DNA from: Halocaridina rubra
Lineage: Eukaryota; Arthropoda; Malacostraca; Decapoda; Atyidae
DNA: 64,000 bases
Direction: 5' to 3'
Assembly (NCBI GenBank): GCA_037179515.1
Contig: JAXCGZ010021000.1
Span: 20,001-84,000 of the forward strand
This document shows, in pieces, positions 45,992 to 56,439 of this stretch (its first letter is position 1; the number at the start of each line of letters is the position of its first letter). Both the position numbers and the translations under genes were made by a program. A model generated the notes under the pieces. It worked only from the letters and a program-made list of their open reading frames with translations, was not told the DNA's origin and did no database searches.

Positions 45992-48781
45992 ATGTCGGTT
46001 AAACCTGAGGCATTAAAACGCCTTCGGGAATTGGTTCAACGTGATTGCGTTCAGTGTCAAACAGAACTTGCCAAAGATGATGAGACACTTGTTGTTAATT
46101 ATTTAGAAAAATGTCACCATACGCTAACAGAAAGATTCGGAAGATATGATAGGAAATATGAAGAATATGTCGAGAATAAGCCCCTTAAAAGGGATTCTGA
46201 AGAGGAGGATACAGAACATGACAATCTAGCTGAAACAGTACATAATATTAGCTTAGCTGTCCTAGAACGGATTCGTAAGTTAGGAACTATGGAGAGTACT
46301 AGAGCTAGTCCCGAGAGTTCAAGCCTCCCCAGTGGGCAACCCACACCTAATTTTCCTGAAGTAAAAATACCGCAGTTCTCTGGAAACTATGATGAATGGA
46401 ACGAGTTTTGGGATACGTTTGATAGTTTAGTACATAATACTTCTATGCCAACTATGACAAAGTTTACCATCTTGAGAAATGCCCTTAAAGGAGATGCAAA
46501 AGACACCATAAAGGGATATCCTGTTGCTAGTGAGAGTTATGATGAATGCATTCAACAGCTGCAAGCTGTTTATGCCAGCAAGGACAGGATTGTACGAAAT
46601 TTAATGATGAAATTGGTAAAAATACCAACTCCCTGTTCTAATTATTCATCACTTTTTAAGTTCAAGCAGGAAGTAGGAGCCATTACTCGAAGTCTGAAAA
46701 ATTATAAAGACATGGAGAACACTGATTGGGTGTTTTCAGAACTCGTGATGATGAAATTGCCAGAAGATGTTGAGAACTGGATTAGCATGAAAATGGACAC
46801 AAAATATCCTACATATGAAACCCTCTTGAAGGAACTGGGAAAATATGTATATTATATAGAAGGCAACTTCATTAAAGATAACACAAAGGGAGAGACCCAA
46901 ACCTCCCAGAGAGATGATACCCAGTCCTATAAAAAGAATGTGGGTAGTTATGGTGCTACTGCTAAGGTAGTAAATAGTAAATCAGAATGCGCGTTTTGTG
47001 GTTGGCAAAGTCATAAGTCTGAGCACTGTAATAAAGTAGTAAGCATAAATGAACGCAAAGACAAATTGAGAAACAATAACAAATGTCTGAGATGTACTCA
47101 GTCAGGGCATTATACAAATAAATGTTACACTCAGTTAAACTGTAAGAAGTGTAAGAAAAATGGTCATCATGCAGCCTTGTGTTATGGACAAGAGTCAAAA
47201 TTTCGTAGAAGGTTTGAAGAACCTACATTTCTGAATGAACAGTCAGGAAATGGTTCAAATTTAGATGAGTCAAGCAATGAGCAAGAACATTCTGACTCAG
47301 AAAAGGACAAGAAACATGTTGGTGTGATGACTATGAAGGCAGTACAGAGGCAAATGGTGAAGCCGAGTTTACCTTCATGTGCTCTGCATACTGCAAGTGG
47401 AAAAATAAGCAGCTCAAAGGGAAATCTTTGGGTAAACACTAGGTTATTCTTTGATACAGGTTCCCAGTGTTCCTTTATAACTAGGGAATTAGCTGAAAGG
47501 CTTAAATTAAGCCCAGTAGATGAAATGTCTCTTGGTATTGATGCATTTCGTTCTGAGACGAAGAAAGGAAGTTTTCCTGTTGTAAATGTAGTTATCAAAT
47601 TGGGGAAAAGAAGAGCCAGAGTTAAATTACTCATAGTTGATGACATGGTAATTAGCATCCACACCCCAGGACTAGCAGAGGCTGCAAATGTGCTAAAGTC
47701 TAATGGTCACAAGTTGGCTGATGAAGATATTTATAGTGATGTACTGGAGAACATTGGCATTGTTATTGGTGCCTTACATTTTAGTCAGTTTGTTAGTGGT
47801 ATTAACAAGTGGGATGTCTATACTTTGATGGAAACACCAGGTGGTGTCATGTTGTATGGCCATATTCCTCGTGATACTCAACATGGGTCCAGTAGTGTAC
47901 AAAACCAACTTGTTATGCGAGTAGGAACACAGTTATTGCCTACTACAACACAAGAGTTGATTGATGAGGCCAAAAGACCAGTTAAGAAGTTGTTGAGTGA
48001 AGAGGCCATAGAGCCTGTTAATAAGTTGTTGATTGAAGAGGCCATAGAGCCTGTTAATAAGCTGTTGATTGAGAAGGCCATAGAGCCTGTTAATAAGTTG
48101 TGGGAGCCAGAGAGTATTGGAGTAAAGCAAGAAGTGCATTACAAAGATAAAACTACACTTAGAAGTTTTACAGAGTACATTCCCTTGAAGCCTATCCACA
48201 CTCCTCTCCTACACAATTTTCAGAGTGCCTTTGGACAAATGAAGTCTCTAATAGAACAGTTGGAGGAAATATTGGAGAATGTTCATGTGGGTAATTTGTT
48301 GGATGCTTGTACCAGTGAAGAGAAACAGTATGATATATGCAATACTGCAGATGTAGAGTGGGAAAAGGCCAAAATATCACTGCAAGCATTGAATTCCAAC
48401 AATGCAAGACCTCAAAGGGTACTGGATCAGCGACTTTCTAAACAATCTAGTTCTCCTAACGTATCAATCTTTAGTTTAATCTGGAATATAAATACAGACA
48501 AGTTGTCATTGAAAGGTCTGAAGGCTAGAGATGAAGTGCTGACAAAACAGAAACTTCTGTCACTGGTGGGTATATTTTTGGACCCCTTAGGTCTAATATC
48601 ACCCTTACTAAGAAGAGGGAAAATTCTTATTCAGAGAGCTTGGTCTGAAAAGCTCTCATGGGAATATCTGTTGTCAGAAGTGTACGAAGAGGAATCATCA
48701 AATTATGAAAGATATGAGCGTCAAGCTGCCCAAAGGGTTAAAGAATTGTGGGCACGCTTAATCATTGATGATAAATTGTAG
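45992..48781 (+). CDS. BEL/Pao Gag-protease polyprotein with pol deletion
   Basis: The start MSVKPEALKRL is preferred over the ATG at 45956 because the text before it is non-polar and unlike Gag. Positions count from 45956. About 125-290 is the Pao Gag-like DUF1759 region (VKIPQFSGNYDEWNEFWDTF). About 345-410 holds three zinc knuckles (CAFCGWQSHKSEHC, CLRCTQSGHYTNKC, CKKCKKNGHHAALC). About 495-640 is the DUF1758 aspartic protease with LFFDTGSQCSF. A low-complexity stretch with a 12-residue repeat follows. About 835-900 resembles the Peptidase_A17 region after RT (LLSLVGIFLDPLGLISP). RT motifs and integrase are absent, yet no stop interrupts the ORF. It could still make Gag particles and protease. 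Confidence 0.9.
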   Translation: MSVKPEALKRLRELVQRDCVQCQTELAKDDETLVVNYLEKCHHTLTERFGRYDRKYEEYVENKPLKRDSEEEDTEHDNLAETVHNISLAVLERIRKLGTMESTRASPESSSLPSGQPTPNFPEVKIPQFSGNYDEWNEFWDTFDSLVHNTSMPTMTKFTILRNALKGDAKDTIKGYPVASESYDECIQQLQAVYASKDRIVRNLMMKLVKIPTPCSNYSSLFKFKQEVGAITRSLKNYKDMENTDWVFSELVMMKLPEDVENWISMKMDTKYPTYETLLKELGKYVYYIEGNFIKDNTKGETQTSQRDDTQSYKKNVGSYGATAKVVNSKSECAFCGWQSHKSEHCNKVVSINERKDKLRNNNKCLRCTQSGHYTNKCYTQLNCKKCKKNGHHAALCYGQESKFRRRFEEPTFLNEQSGNGSNLDESSNEQEHSDSEKDKKHVGVMTMKAVQRQMVKPSLPSCALHTASGKISSSKGNLWVNTRLFFDTGSQCSFITRELAERLKLSPVDEMSLGIDAFRSETKKGSFPVVNVVIKLGKRRARVKLLIVDDMVISIHTPGLAEAANVLKSNGHKLADEDIYSDVLENIGIVIGALHFSQFVSGINKWDVYTLMETPGGVMLYGHIPRDTQHGSSSVQNQLVMRVGTQLLPTTTQELIDEAKRPVKKLLSEEAIEPVNKLLIEEAIEPVNKLLIEKAIEPVNKLWEPESIGVKQEVHYKDKTTLRSFTEYIPLKPIHTPLLHNFQSAFGQMKSLIEQLEEILENVHVGNLLDACTSEEKQYDICNTADVEWEKAKISLQALNSNNARPQRVLDQRLSKQSSSPNVSIFSLIWNINTDKLSLKGLKARDEVLTKQKLLSLVGIFLDPLGLISPLLRRGKILIQRAWSEKLSWEYLLSEVYEEESSNYERYERQAAQRVKELWARLIIDDKL
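47999..48106 (+). repeat. 36-bp coding minisatellite, three copies
   Basis: Three consecutive units of GAGGCCATAGAGCCTGTTAA plus 16 bases encode EAIEPVNKLLIE-like repeats. Length is a multiple of three so the BEL ORF stays open. It lies where RT coding sequence would be expected. Confidence 0.95.
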
Positions 48782-48829
48782 TACTGATGGGGAGACCCTC
48801 CATATTTTCCCTTTTGGAGGGGCCCAGGA

Positions 48830-49774
48830 TGTCTTGAATATATTTCAAGACAGTTTATTTGTACGTACATTATGTAAGTGTTATTTTGCATATAGTTTCG
48901 TTTATTGTAACGTAAGTGCATGAATGTATACTTTTAGACTTAGCATGTATACTTATTAATTTCTATCATGTATACATGTATATTCGTATGTATAATGTGT
49001 AGTTTATTAGGGAGGCTGGCCGTAGAAGACGTGGAGAAAGGAATGTAGGTCACTAATGGATTTTAGCCATTAACCCTTCACCTCCTTGATAACGTTTATT
49101 GCATCGCCTCGTTGAACAAAGAACTGTTGTAAGCAAGTCATAACTCAACTTAGTCCTAGTACCAAGGACCCCCACAAACTAGAGGAGTTTGTGGGACTTT
49201 CTTACTAATAATTAGTTGCCGTCATGAGATGCTACGAGGCACTCATTCTTACTGTTTGTTGACAGTACTTATAAGTTTGTTAAAGAGTAATTAGTTGCTC
49301 TCGTGAGACATTACGAGACCCTCAAGTAAAAGAACGTAATAGAGATCTGTGGATCAGAAGATACGTTTTTGATTCGGAGTCCCGTGATTGCTGACGACAT
49401 CAGAGTTGTCCGGACAGATGAGTACAGATTCATTGTATTTCTAACAATATTTATAACTACGTGTGAGGGACAGAATGAGCTCATTTAATTGAACACTCGT
49501 AGGTAGAATGTATGTTAGAAAATGTATTATTCTGTATGAGGAAGTTTTAATTTAAGGTGAGGAGAGTTTATTTAAATATTCACATATCAGCAGTTCATAA
49601 ACCCCCATATAAAATATTTGCATGTATGTTTATGCATGTAATATTAATTATATTTTATTGGTAGAGGATTTAATTTTGAGATCGTGGTAGGCCTCTACTG
49701 AAGCCGTGTCAGGATTTCCGAATTTAGGGGGTTATAAGATCGAAGGGTAAATAACACACAGGAAATCCTCCACA
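48830..49774 (+). repeat. 3' LTR of the BEL/Pao element
   Basis: 945 bp, about 99% identical to the 5' LTR; visible differences include a two-base TG deletion near 49254 and several A/G changes. Confidence 0.95.
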
Positions 49775-50365
49775 ACTGCTATGCCGAGACACTACCAACT
49801 ACACCACAGAAGGTCTTAAAAGAGAAATACACCTTACAGCTTTTATCTGCTATACTAGGGATGAACGCACTCTAATTGAATGCCACTATGTTCATATTAC
49901 AGTTTCCCCCAACCTCACTCGTGGCTTCGCTTTCGCATTTATTTCAACTCCCAATCTCATTCAGGACCAACAATAATCAAATAAGCACATTATCATATGT
50001 GAATACAAGAATAATTTTTACTCCGGCCGGGACTTGAACCTAGGACATATAATTACTATGCAGAGGCGCTACCAACTACACTACAAAAGGTCTTAAAAGG
50101 GAAACACACTTTACAGCTTTTATCTGCTACACTAGAGATGAACGCATTCTAACTGAATGCCAATATGTTCATATTAGTTTCCCCCAACCTCACTCGTGGC
50201 TTCATTTTCGCAATTAATTCAACTCCCAATCTCATTTGGGACCAACAATAATCAAATAAGCACAATACCATATGTGAAAACATGGATAATTTTTACCCCG
50301 AACGGGACTTAAAACTATGACATATAATTACTATGCCAAGGTGCTACCAACTGCACCACAGAAGA
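49775..50365 (-). repeat. Tandem tRNA-derived SINE units, block 1
   Basis: Units of about 278 bp in minus orientation. Each has a tRNA-like head: box A TAGTTGGTAGCGCC and box B GGTTCAAGTCCC (plus strand GGGACTTGAACC at 50029-50040), then a body with ATTGTTGGTCC and CATTCAGTTAGAATGCG. Box B of the last unit is mutated. The first unit is split by the BEL element. Confidence 0.85.
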
Positions 50366-50540
50366 TCTTAAAATGGAATAGGTGAAAAATCGCGAAGTAG
50401 GAGCACCATATTTATGATATGTATTTTACATTTATTTTTACCTTTACTGTACAAATCCTCCCGGCACTGTTATCAAACCACCCTTTACTTTATTAATAAC
50501 AGCGCGCAAGCGTAAATTTATATGAAAGTATTATTATGAA
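50366..50540. mobile_element. Tigger-family fragment
   Basis: AAATCGCGAAGTAGGAGCACC followed by text like one 160-bp subterminal unit (AATCCTCCCGGCACTGTTAT, CCACCCTTTACTTTATTAAT). Both ends are truncated. Confidence 0.7.
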
Positions 50541-51340
50541 GATTAAAAAAAAGCATTAAGAACAAACAGCAAACAAACTTTCAATATAATATCATCAGGG
50601 AAATAGCGTGTAGAGAATATATATATTTAATTTAAGTTTCCCGTATACAGTACAATATACGTTTTCTTTGAACAAATTGTATAAGTTTTCTTGTTCTCTC
50701 AGCTAACTTTATTTACGTTAAGATTTCGTGCAGCATGGTCGATAAATAGAATAATGTTTAGAACCAAGGAATATTAATAATAATCTATAATCTTGAAAAT
50801 TAGATAAACCCAAAATAGGGTGAGTAAATAAATATTTTATGAGTAAAATATTGTGCCTGAATGAGCATCAGCTGATGCGGAGGCAAACAAACAAGCAAAC
50901 ATTTATTTCCATTTTTGTACAATGGTTATTCTTCTAAGATTAAAAGTAACTTATAAGTAGACATGTAATTGAACTAAAAAGTAAGAGGGTAATACATACA
51001 GGTAAATTAAATGTAGCTTTCCTAGAAAATAATAATGCTGCAATAAAAATGTTAACAATAATGTTAATAATAAAGTAGTAATAATAACACTCGATACAGA
51101 ATCGTTATTATCGGCATCATCACCAAATTTTTTTCTTAACAATGAGAATACAGTAATTATTTCTTAACTTAGAGAACAGGGAAGTCGATATCAGTTTACA
51201 TATAGAGAGGTCTGTGTTTAAGGAAATTGCATTTAATCAATAAGTTTAGTTTATGTGTGAGCAGCAACTATTTGTCCAAAAGAAAACTATATAGATTGCC
51301 TTTGAAAGCTGCGAAGGAGGATGCATTTTTAAAATGGCAC
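50541..51340. other. No recognised feature
   Basis: 800 bp of AT-rich sequence; no domain-bearing ORF and no repeat that I can match within the window. Confidence 0.5.
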
Positions 51341-51595
51341 ATGGCACAAGCTACACTGAATATTCTTGGATATTCATTACACATCTTTTATAATCCCTCC
51401 ACATCTGACAGGTCATTACACTCTCCATCTCTATACTTTATGTATTCTTCGTGCCCAGGCCCGATTAAGGCTGTTTAATTTTATCATTTTGTTGTCACAA
51501 TCATTTAATTTAATATTTTTTTCCCTCACCAAAACAATTCGCGATGCACTGAATTCGCAGTAGGTGAATCGCAATATAGCGGGGGATTACTGCAT
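51341..51595 (+). repeat. Foldback-arm / LINE-UTR-derived fragment
   Basis: ACACTGAATATTCTTGGATA and ATCTGACAGGTCATTACACT match the LINE family 1 5' UTR (39730) and the foldback right arm (36010-36100). It ends GCGGGGGATTACTG, a Tigger-like end. It looks like a half foldback element. Confidence 0.7.
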
Positions 51596-52038
51596 TAGGG
51601 ATGAACACATTCTAACTGAATGCCACTCTGTTCACATTACAATTTCCCCCAACCTCACTCATGGCTTCGTTTTCGCATTTTATTCAACTCCCAATCTCAT
51701 TCAGGACCAACAATAATCAAATAATCACATTACCATATGTGAAAACATGAATAATTTTTACCTCAACCAGGACTTGAACCTAGGACATATAATTACTATT
51801 CCGAGGCACTACCAACTACACCACAAAAGGTCTTAAAATGGAAACACACCTTACAGCTATTATCTGCTATACTAGGGATGAACGCATTCTAACTGAATGC
51901 TACTATGTTCATATTACAGTTTCCCCTAACCTCACTCATGGCTTCGTTTTCGCATTTACTTCAACTCTCAATCTCATTCAGAACCAACAATAATCAAATA
52001 AGCACATTACCATATGTGAAAGTAAAAACATGAATACA
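51596..52038 (-). repeat. Tandem tRNA-derived SINE units, block 2
   Basis: Two further units of the 278-bp SINE in the same orientation as block 1, with box B complement GGACTTGAACC at 51770-51780. GAACACATTCTAACTGAATG at 51602 recurs as GAACGCATTCTAACTGAATG at 51880. Confidence 0.85.

Positions 52039-52127
<89 letters not shown>
52039..52127. repeat. (TA)n microsatellite
   Basis: About 89 bp of AT ending at a Tigger-family TIR. Confidence 0.95.
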
Positions 52128-52130
<3 letters not shown>

Positions 52131-52856
52131 TGTTACCCCGGTTATTCGCGTTTCTTGGTTCGCGTTCTCACTGCATCGCGTCTTTTTTTTGGATAAATTA
52201 TTATTTTATTTCATGGGTATATGCAAAAATATTAAAATAAAAAAAATAATTCTTAGTATTTTCATTTTTTTTTATTGAAAAAAACATATTTCATTATCTA
52301 ATTGATAAAAAAAAATTATTTCCCAGCCTACGAATAATAAACAGTAAAAAATAGTAAAAAACATAAATGTGGATAGATAGATAGATAGATATATACATTT
52401 ATTGACCGCTTCTTTTGAAAAGTACAGTATAATCTTTACAAAAGGAATATTTGGTCCAAATTACAATGAATAAATAAAATAGATTTTGTACAATCATCAA
52501 ATAAGTAGATGAATTTTAAATTAATATACATTGTACTAATAACTGAATGATATACGTACGTATAGTATAACTCACAGTATTGCATCATACGAAATAGTGT
52601 TCGAGAGCGTACAATGTATTGGGGTCGCAGCTACGTGAGCTAGCATATATATTTATATTTCCAGTAGTTTCATGATTTTATTGATAAAAAAAACGTATTT
52701 ATTAGCCTTAGAATAATAAAACAGTACAAAATAGCAAAAACCATAAATACTAACAGTATTGCAACATGTAAAATACGATACCGCTATCGGCGTTTTGGAC
52801 AAAGACTCGTTCAGTCTAACTCACGTGTGCGCCGTTCAAGTTGTGCTTATTAAACG
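52128..52856 (+). mobile_element. Tigger-family element, truncated in (TA)n
   Basis: It starts with TIR CAGTGTTACCCCGGTTATTC and is the reverse complement of the right part of 27261-28489 (GGGTCGCAGCTACGTGAGC, CGATACCGCTATCGGCG). It stops at 52856 just before the transposase start would appear. A GATA/TAGA short repeat lies near 52373-52390. Confidence 0.85.
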
Positions 52857-52999
<143 letters not shown>

Positions 53000-53025
53000 A
53001 AATAAACTGCTATATCACAGCACAA

Positions 53026-53207
53026 TATGAAGCAAAAAAAGGCCCATAAATAAAACACAAAAAGAAGCGAAGATGTACTATATATTACGACTGGACTCCA
53101 GTCCTCTTCAGGTACAAAATTTTGTACCTGAAGAGGACTGGAGTCCAGTCGTAATATATAGTACATCTTCGCTTCTTTTTGTGTTTTATTTATGGTCCTT
53201 TTTTTGC

Positions 53208-53213
<6 letters not shown>
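53026..53213. repeat. Near-perfect palindrome without spacer
   Basis: The arms meet between 53119 and 53120 (ACAAAATTTTGT). They are inverted copies over about 94 bp, from ATGAAGCAAAAAAAGG outward to inward CAGTCCTCTTCAGGTACAAA, with one mismatch seen (CC/AC near 53041). Both arms run into (TA)n, which extends the symmetry on the right side directly. Confidence 0.93.

Positions 53214-53295
<82 letters not shown>
53214..53295. repeat. (TA)n microsatellite
   Basis: About 82 bp of AT between the palindrome and the large Tigger element. Confidence 0.95.
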
Positions 53296-53298
<3 letters not shown>

Positions 53299-53419
53299 TG
53301 TTGCCTCACTTATCGCGGTAGTTCGGTTCCGGGACCCGCCGCGAACCAGGAAATCCGCGAAGTAGGATCCGCCTATATGTACATAGATATTTTAATAGAT
53401 TTTTACATTTACACTGTAT

Positions 53420-54350
53420 AAACCCTCCCTGCACTGTTAAAAAAACACCCTTTACATTATAAATAACAGCAAGCAACGTAAATTTTTATGAAAGTGATAG
53501 ATAAAATTACGGTGAATGAGGTGATAATGATGTGACATACATACTCATTTACAAATATATTTTCGTTTACATACTGTATAAACCCTCCCTGCACTGTTAA
53601 AAAGAAAACACCCTTAACATTATAGATAACAGCAAGCAACGTAAATTTTTATGAAAGTGATAGGAAAACTTACTGTGAACGTGATGATGACGTGACATAC
53701 ATACTCATTTACAATTATTTTTTCATTTACGTACTGTATAAACCCTCCCTGCACTGCTAAAAAAAACACCCTTCACATTATAAATAACAGCAAATAACGT
53801 AAATTTTTATGACAGTGATAGATAAAATTACGGTGAATGAGGTGATAATGACGTGACATACATACTCATTTACAATTATTTTTTCGTTTACGTACTGTAT
53901 AAACCCTCCCTGCACTGATAATAAAAACACCCTTTACATTATAAATAACAGCAAGCAACGTAAATTTTTATGAAAGTGATAGATAAAATTACGGTGAATG
54001 AGGTGATAATGACGTGACATACATACTCATTTACAATTATTTTTTCGTTTACGTACTGTATAAACCTTCCCAGCACTGTTAAAAAAAACACCCTTTACAT
54101 TATAAATAACAGCAAGCAACGTAAATTTTATGAAAGTGATAGATAAAATTACGATGAATGAGGTGATGAAGACGTGACACACATACTCATTTACAATTAT
54201 TTTTTCGTTTACGAAACTGTATAAACTCTCCCTGCACTGTTAAAAATAACACCCTTTACATTATAAACAGCACGCAACGTAAATTTTTATGAAAGTGATA
54301 GATAAAAGTACGGTGAATGAGGTGATGATGACGTGACATACATTTGTACA
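53420..54350. repeat. Subterminal tandem repeat, 155-160-bp unit, about six copies
   Basis: Each unit has AACACCCTTTACATTATAAA, GCAACGTAAATTTTTATGAA and CTCATTTACAATTATTTTTT. The same unit is repeated in the elements at 28609, 38014 and 43135, with different copy numbers. Confidence 0.92.
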
Positions 54351-54431
54351 TGATAGGTAAACTTACCGTGAATGAGGTGATGATCATCATTCTCGACCCC
54401 GGAGGAAATTATTTCGCAGCCAATAAAAGCT

Positions 54432-56201
54432 TTACCGCTGCTTTTTGGGGGAGAAGAACATGGTAATGGGGAGTTGCTGTTGTTGTTTCTTCATTTGTTG
54501 GAACATGGCATGGTAAGGAGTCATGGCATAGTCGAGAAAATTACAGAAGGTCACCGAACGAACCATATTTTCATCATGTTCCTGCAAGAGTTGTTGGAGT
54601 GCTTTGTAATGTTCATACATGGCTGCCAAACGTTCGAGTGTAAGGCCAGGTTCTTCAGTTGGTTCGTGCGATTCCTCAAGTTCTTCCTCTTCTTCGCTCG
54701 CTGATTTCGTCATTTCATCCAAGTCTTCATCACTCAAAGGCTGGGAGTGGCAGTCAATCAGTTCATTCACATCTTCGGGAGTCATATCTTTAAAGCCTTC
54801 TCCTCCTAGCAATGCAGCCAACTTCACAGCTTTCGCAACTGCCGCCTTCTGCACCTCGACAGGAGCAAATCCCTTGTAGTCATGGATGATTTTGGGCCAC
54901 AATTTCTTCTAGCTGGCATTGATTGAGGCCGACTTCATCTCTTTGATTGCTTTCTGAATATTTTTTAGGCATGTGGCAATCGTGTAATTATGCCAGTAAG
55001 TCTTCAATGAGAATTCTTTGCCCGAATCCATGGATTCAACTAAGTTCGCCAGGGCATTTCGTGTGTAGAGGGCCTTGAACGCACGAACAACGCCTTGATC
55101 CATAGGCTGAATCAGTGACGTCGTATTCAGTGGCAGGAACTCAACTTGAACACCGTCATATTGGAGCTTGGTTGCGTGGCCACCAGCATTATCCATCAAA
55201 AGAAGGACTTTAAATTCAAGGCCTTTTTCCATAAGATAAAGTTTTACCTGAGGGATAAAGCAATGGTGAAACCAGTCCAATGTGAGGCTTTTCGTGATCC
55301 AGGCCTTGGGGTTATGCATCCAATACACTGGCAGCAGATTCTTATTCTTGTTCTTCAAAGCCCTAGGGTTCTTTGACTTGTAGATAAGCCCGTGCTTTAA
55401 CATGAAGCCCGCAGCATTCCCGCACATGATGAGGGTAACGCGATCTTTGTGCGCTTTAAATCCCGGGGCTTTAGCTTCTTCCTTGAAGAGAAAAGTGCGA
55501 GATGGCATTCTCTTCCAAAATCACCCAGTCTCATCCATGTTGAAGACTTGCTCAGGAACATATTCCCCTTCAGCGATAATTTTCTTGAAGTCATTCTTGA
55601 CGTAATTTTCTGCGGCAGCTGTATCTGCAGAGGCAGCCTCGCCATAAACTGAAACGCTCTTTAGGCCATAGCGTTTTTGAAATTTAAAGAACCATCCCCT
55701 GCTAGCAACGAACGGTTGTATCCTCGATGGAGAATCGCTGGAGGGTCATGGTTGTGGGTCGTCGATATCTTCTTCTCTCCCCTCTTCTCCACGGTCGCCA
55801 CTGTCGTCATCGGGTTCATTTGCAGCGAATGTCTCGTACAGCTTCTTCGCCTTTGTTTGTATGATATTGGTGTCTAAGCTGATGTTTTTCTTTCTGCAAT
55901 CAGCAATCCACAGGCCCAAAGCAGCTTCCATGCGCACTACTGCCTTATTGCGGGGTGATACGAGCCTCTTCGCTGATTTATTAAAAGAAATGCTCGCTGT
56001 TTTCCTGATCTTTGCCTTGTCCTTTTTTATGTAACGCACAGTAGAGTCATTGAGGCCAAAATAGCGGCCGACATCCACAAACCTTTTTCCTTCTTTCAAC
56101 ATATCTAAGAGTTTCACTTTATCTACAATGGTTAACATTTTCCTTTGCTTCTTAGGCTCACTACAAGAAGCCTTAGAAGATGAAGGATGCTTGGGAGGCA
56201 T
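54432..56201 (-). pseudogene. Tigger transposase disrupted only by three stop codons
   Basis: The ATG at 56201-56199 starts MPPKHPSSSKASC. One frame then runs to 54432 (about 589 residues) with in-frame TGA at 55746-55748, TGA at 55521-55523 (in DETG-stop-FWK) and TAG at 54909-54911, and no frameshift. Domains: HTH (KMLTIVDKVKLLDMLKEG, FGLNDSTVRYIKK), second CENP-B HTH (SRGWFFKFQKRYGLK), DDE core with all three acidic residues (VFNMDETG, LLLMDNAGGHA, LIQPMDQGVVRAFKALY), then an acidic tail ending MFFSPKKQR. It resembles TIGD1-like proteins. It binds TIRs and cuts at TA sites when intact. Premature stops make this copy inactive. Confidence 0.92.
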
Positions 56202-56439
56202 TGCAAAGGTTAAAATATGCGAGTAAAAAAAATCACAAGCAAAACGTATTAGTAAGCACAACAAGAACGGCGCACACGAGAGTTAGACTGAGCGAGTGAG
56301 GCGGCACATTAGAAATTGGAGGGAAAAGCAAACTGCAATGAAAAAGCCAATCAGCCCCAATGATACAGAAAATATTGAAAAACAATTCTGTGATTCGTTG
56401 TCTCCCGACCTTTCAGCCAATAGTATTCCATGAACTATC

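Larger units (their letters stand above)
44297..49774 (+). mobile_element. BEL/Pao LTR retrotransposon, internally deleted
   Basis: LTRs at 44297-45243 and 48830-49774 start TGTCTTGAA and end CCTCCACA, with about six or seven differences in 946 bp. Target duplication ATTGC/ACTGC (one mismatch). The PBS follows the 5' LTR, and GGAGGGGCCCAGGA just before the 3' LTR is a PPT candidate. The interior keeps a single 941-codon ORF with Gag, zinc knuckles and protease; the RT, RNase H and integrase regions are missing. It is a young but non-autonomous copy. Confidence 0.95.

Noticed and set aside
50029..50095. A functional tRNA gene on the minus strand
   Set aside because: Box A and B are present, but the acceptor and anticodon stems do not pair cleanly and the same text repeats in tandem with a SINE body.
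53026..53213. Pre-microRNA hairpin
   Set aside because: The arms are almost perfectly paired with no spacer and consist of repeat text. That fits an inverted duplication better than a miRNA precursor.
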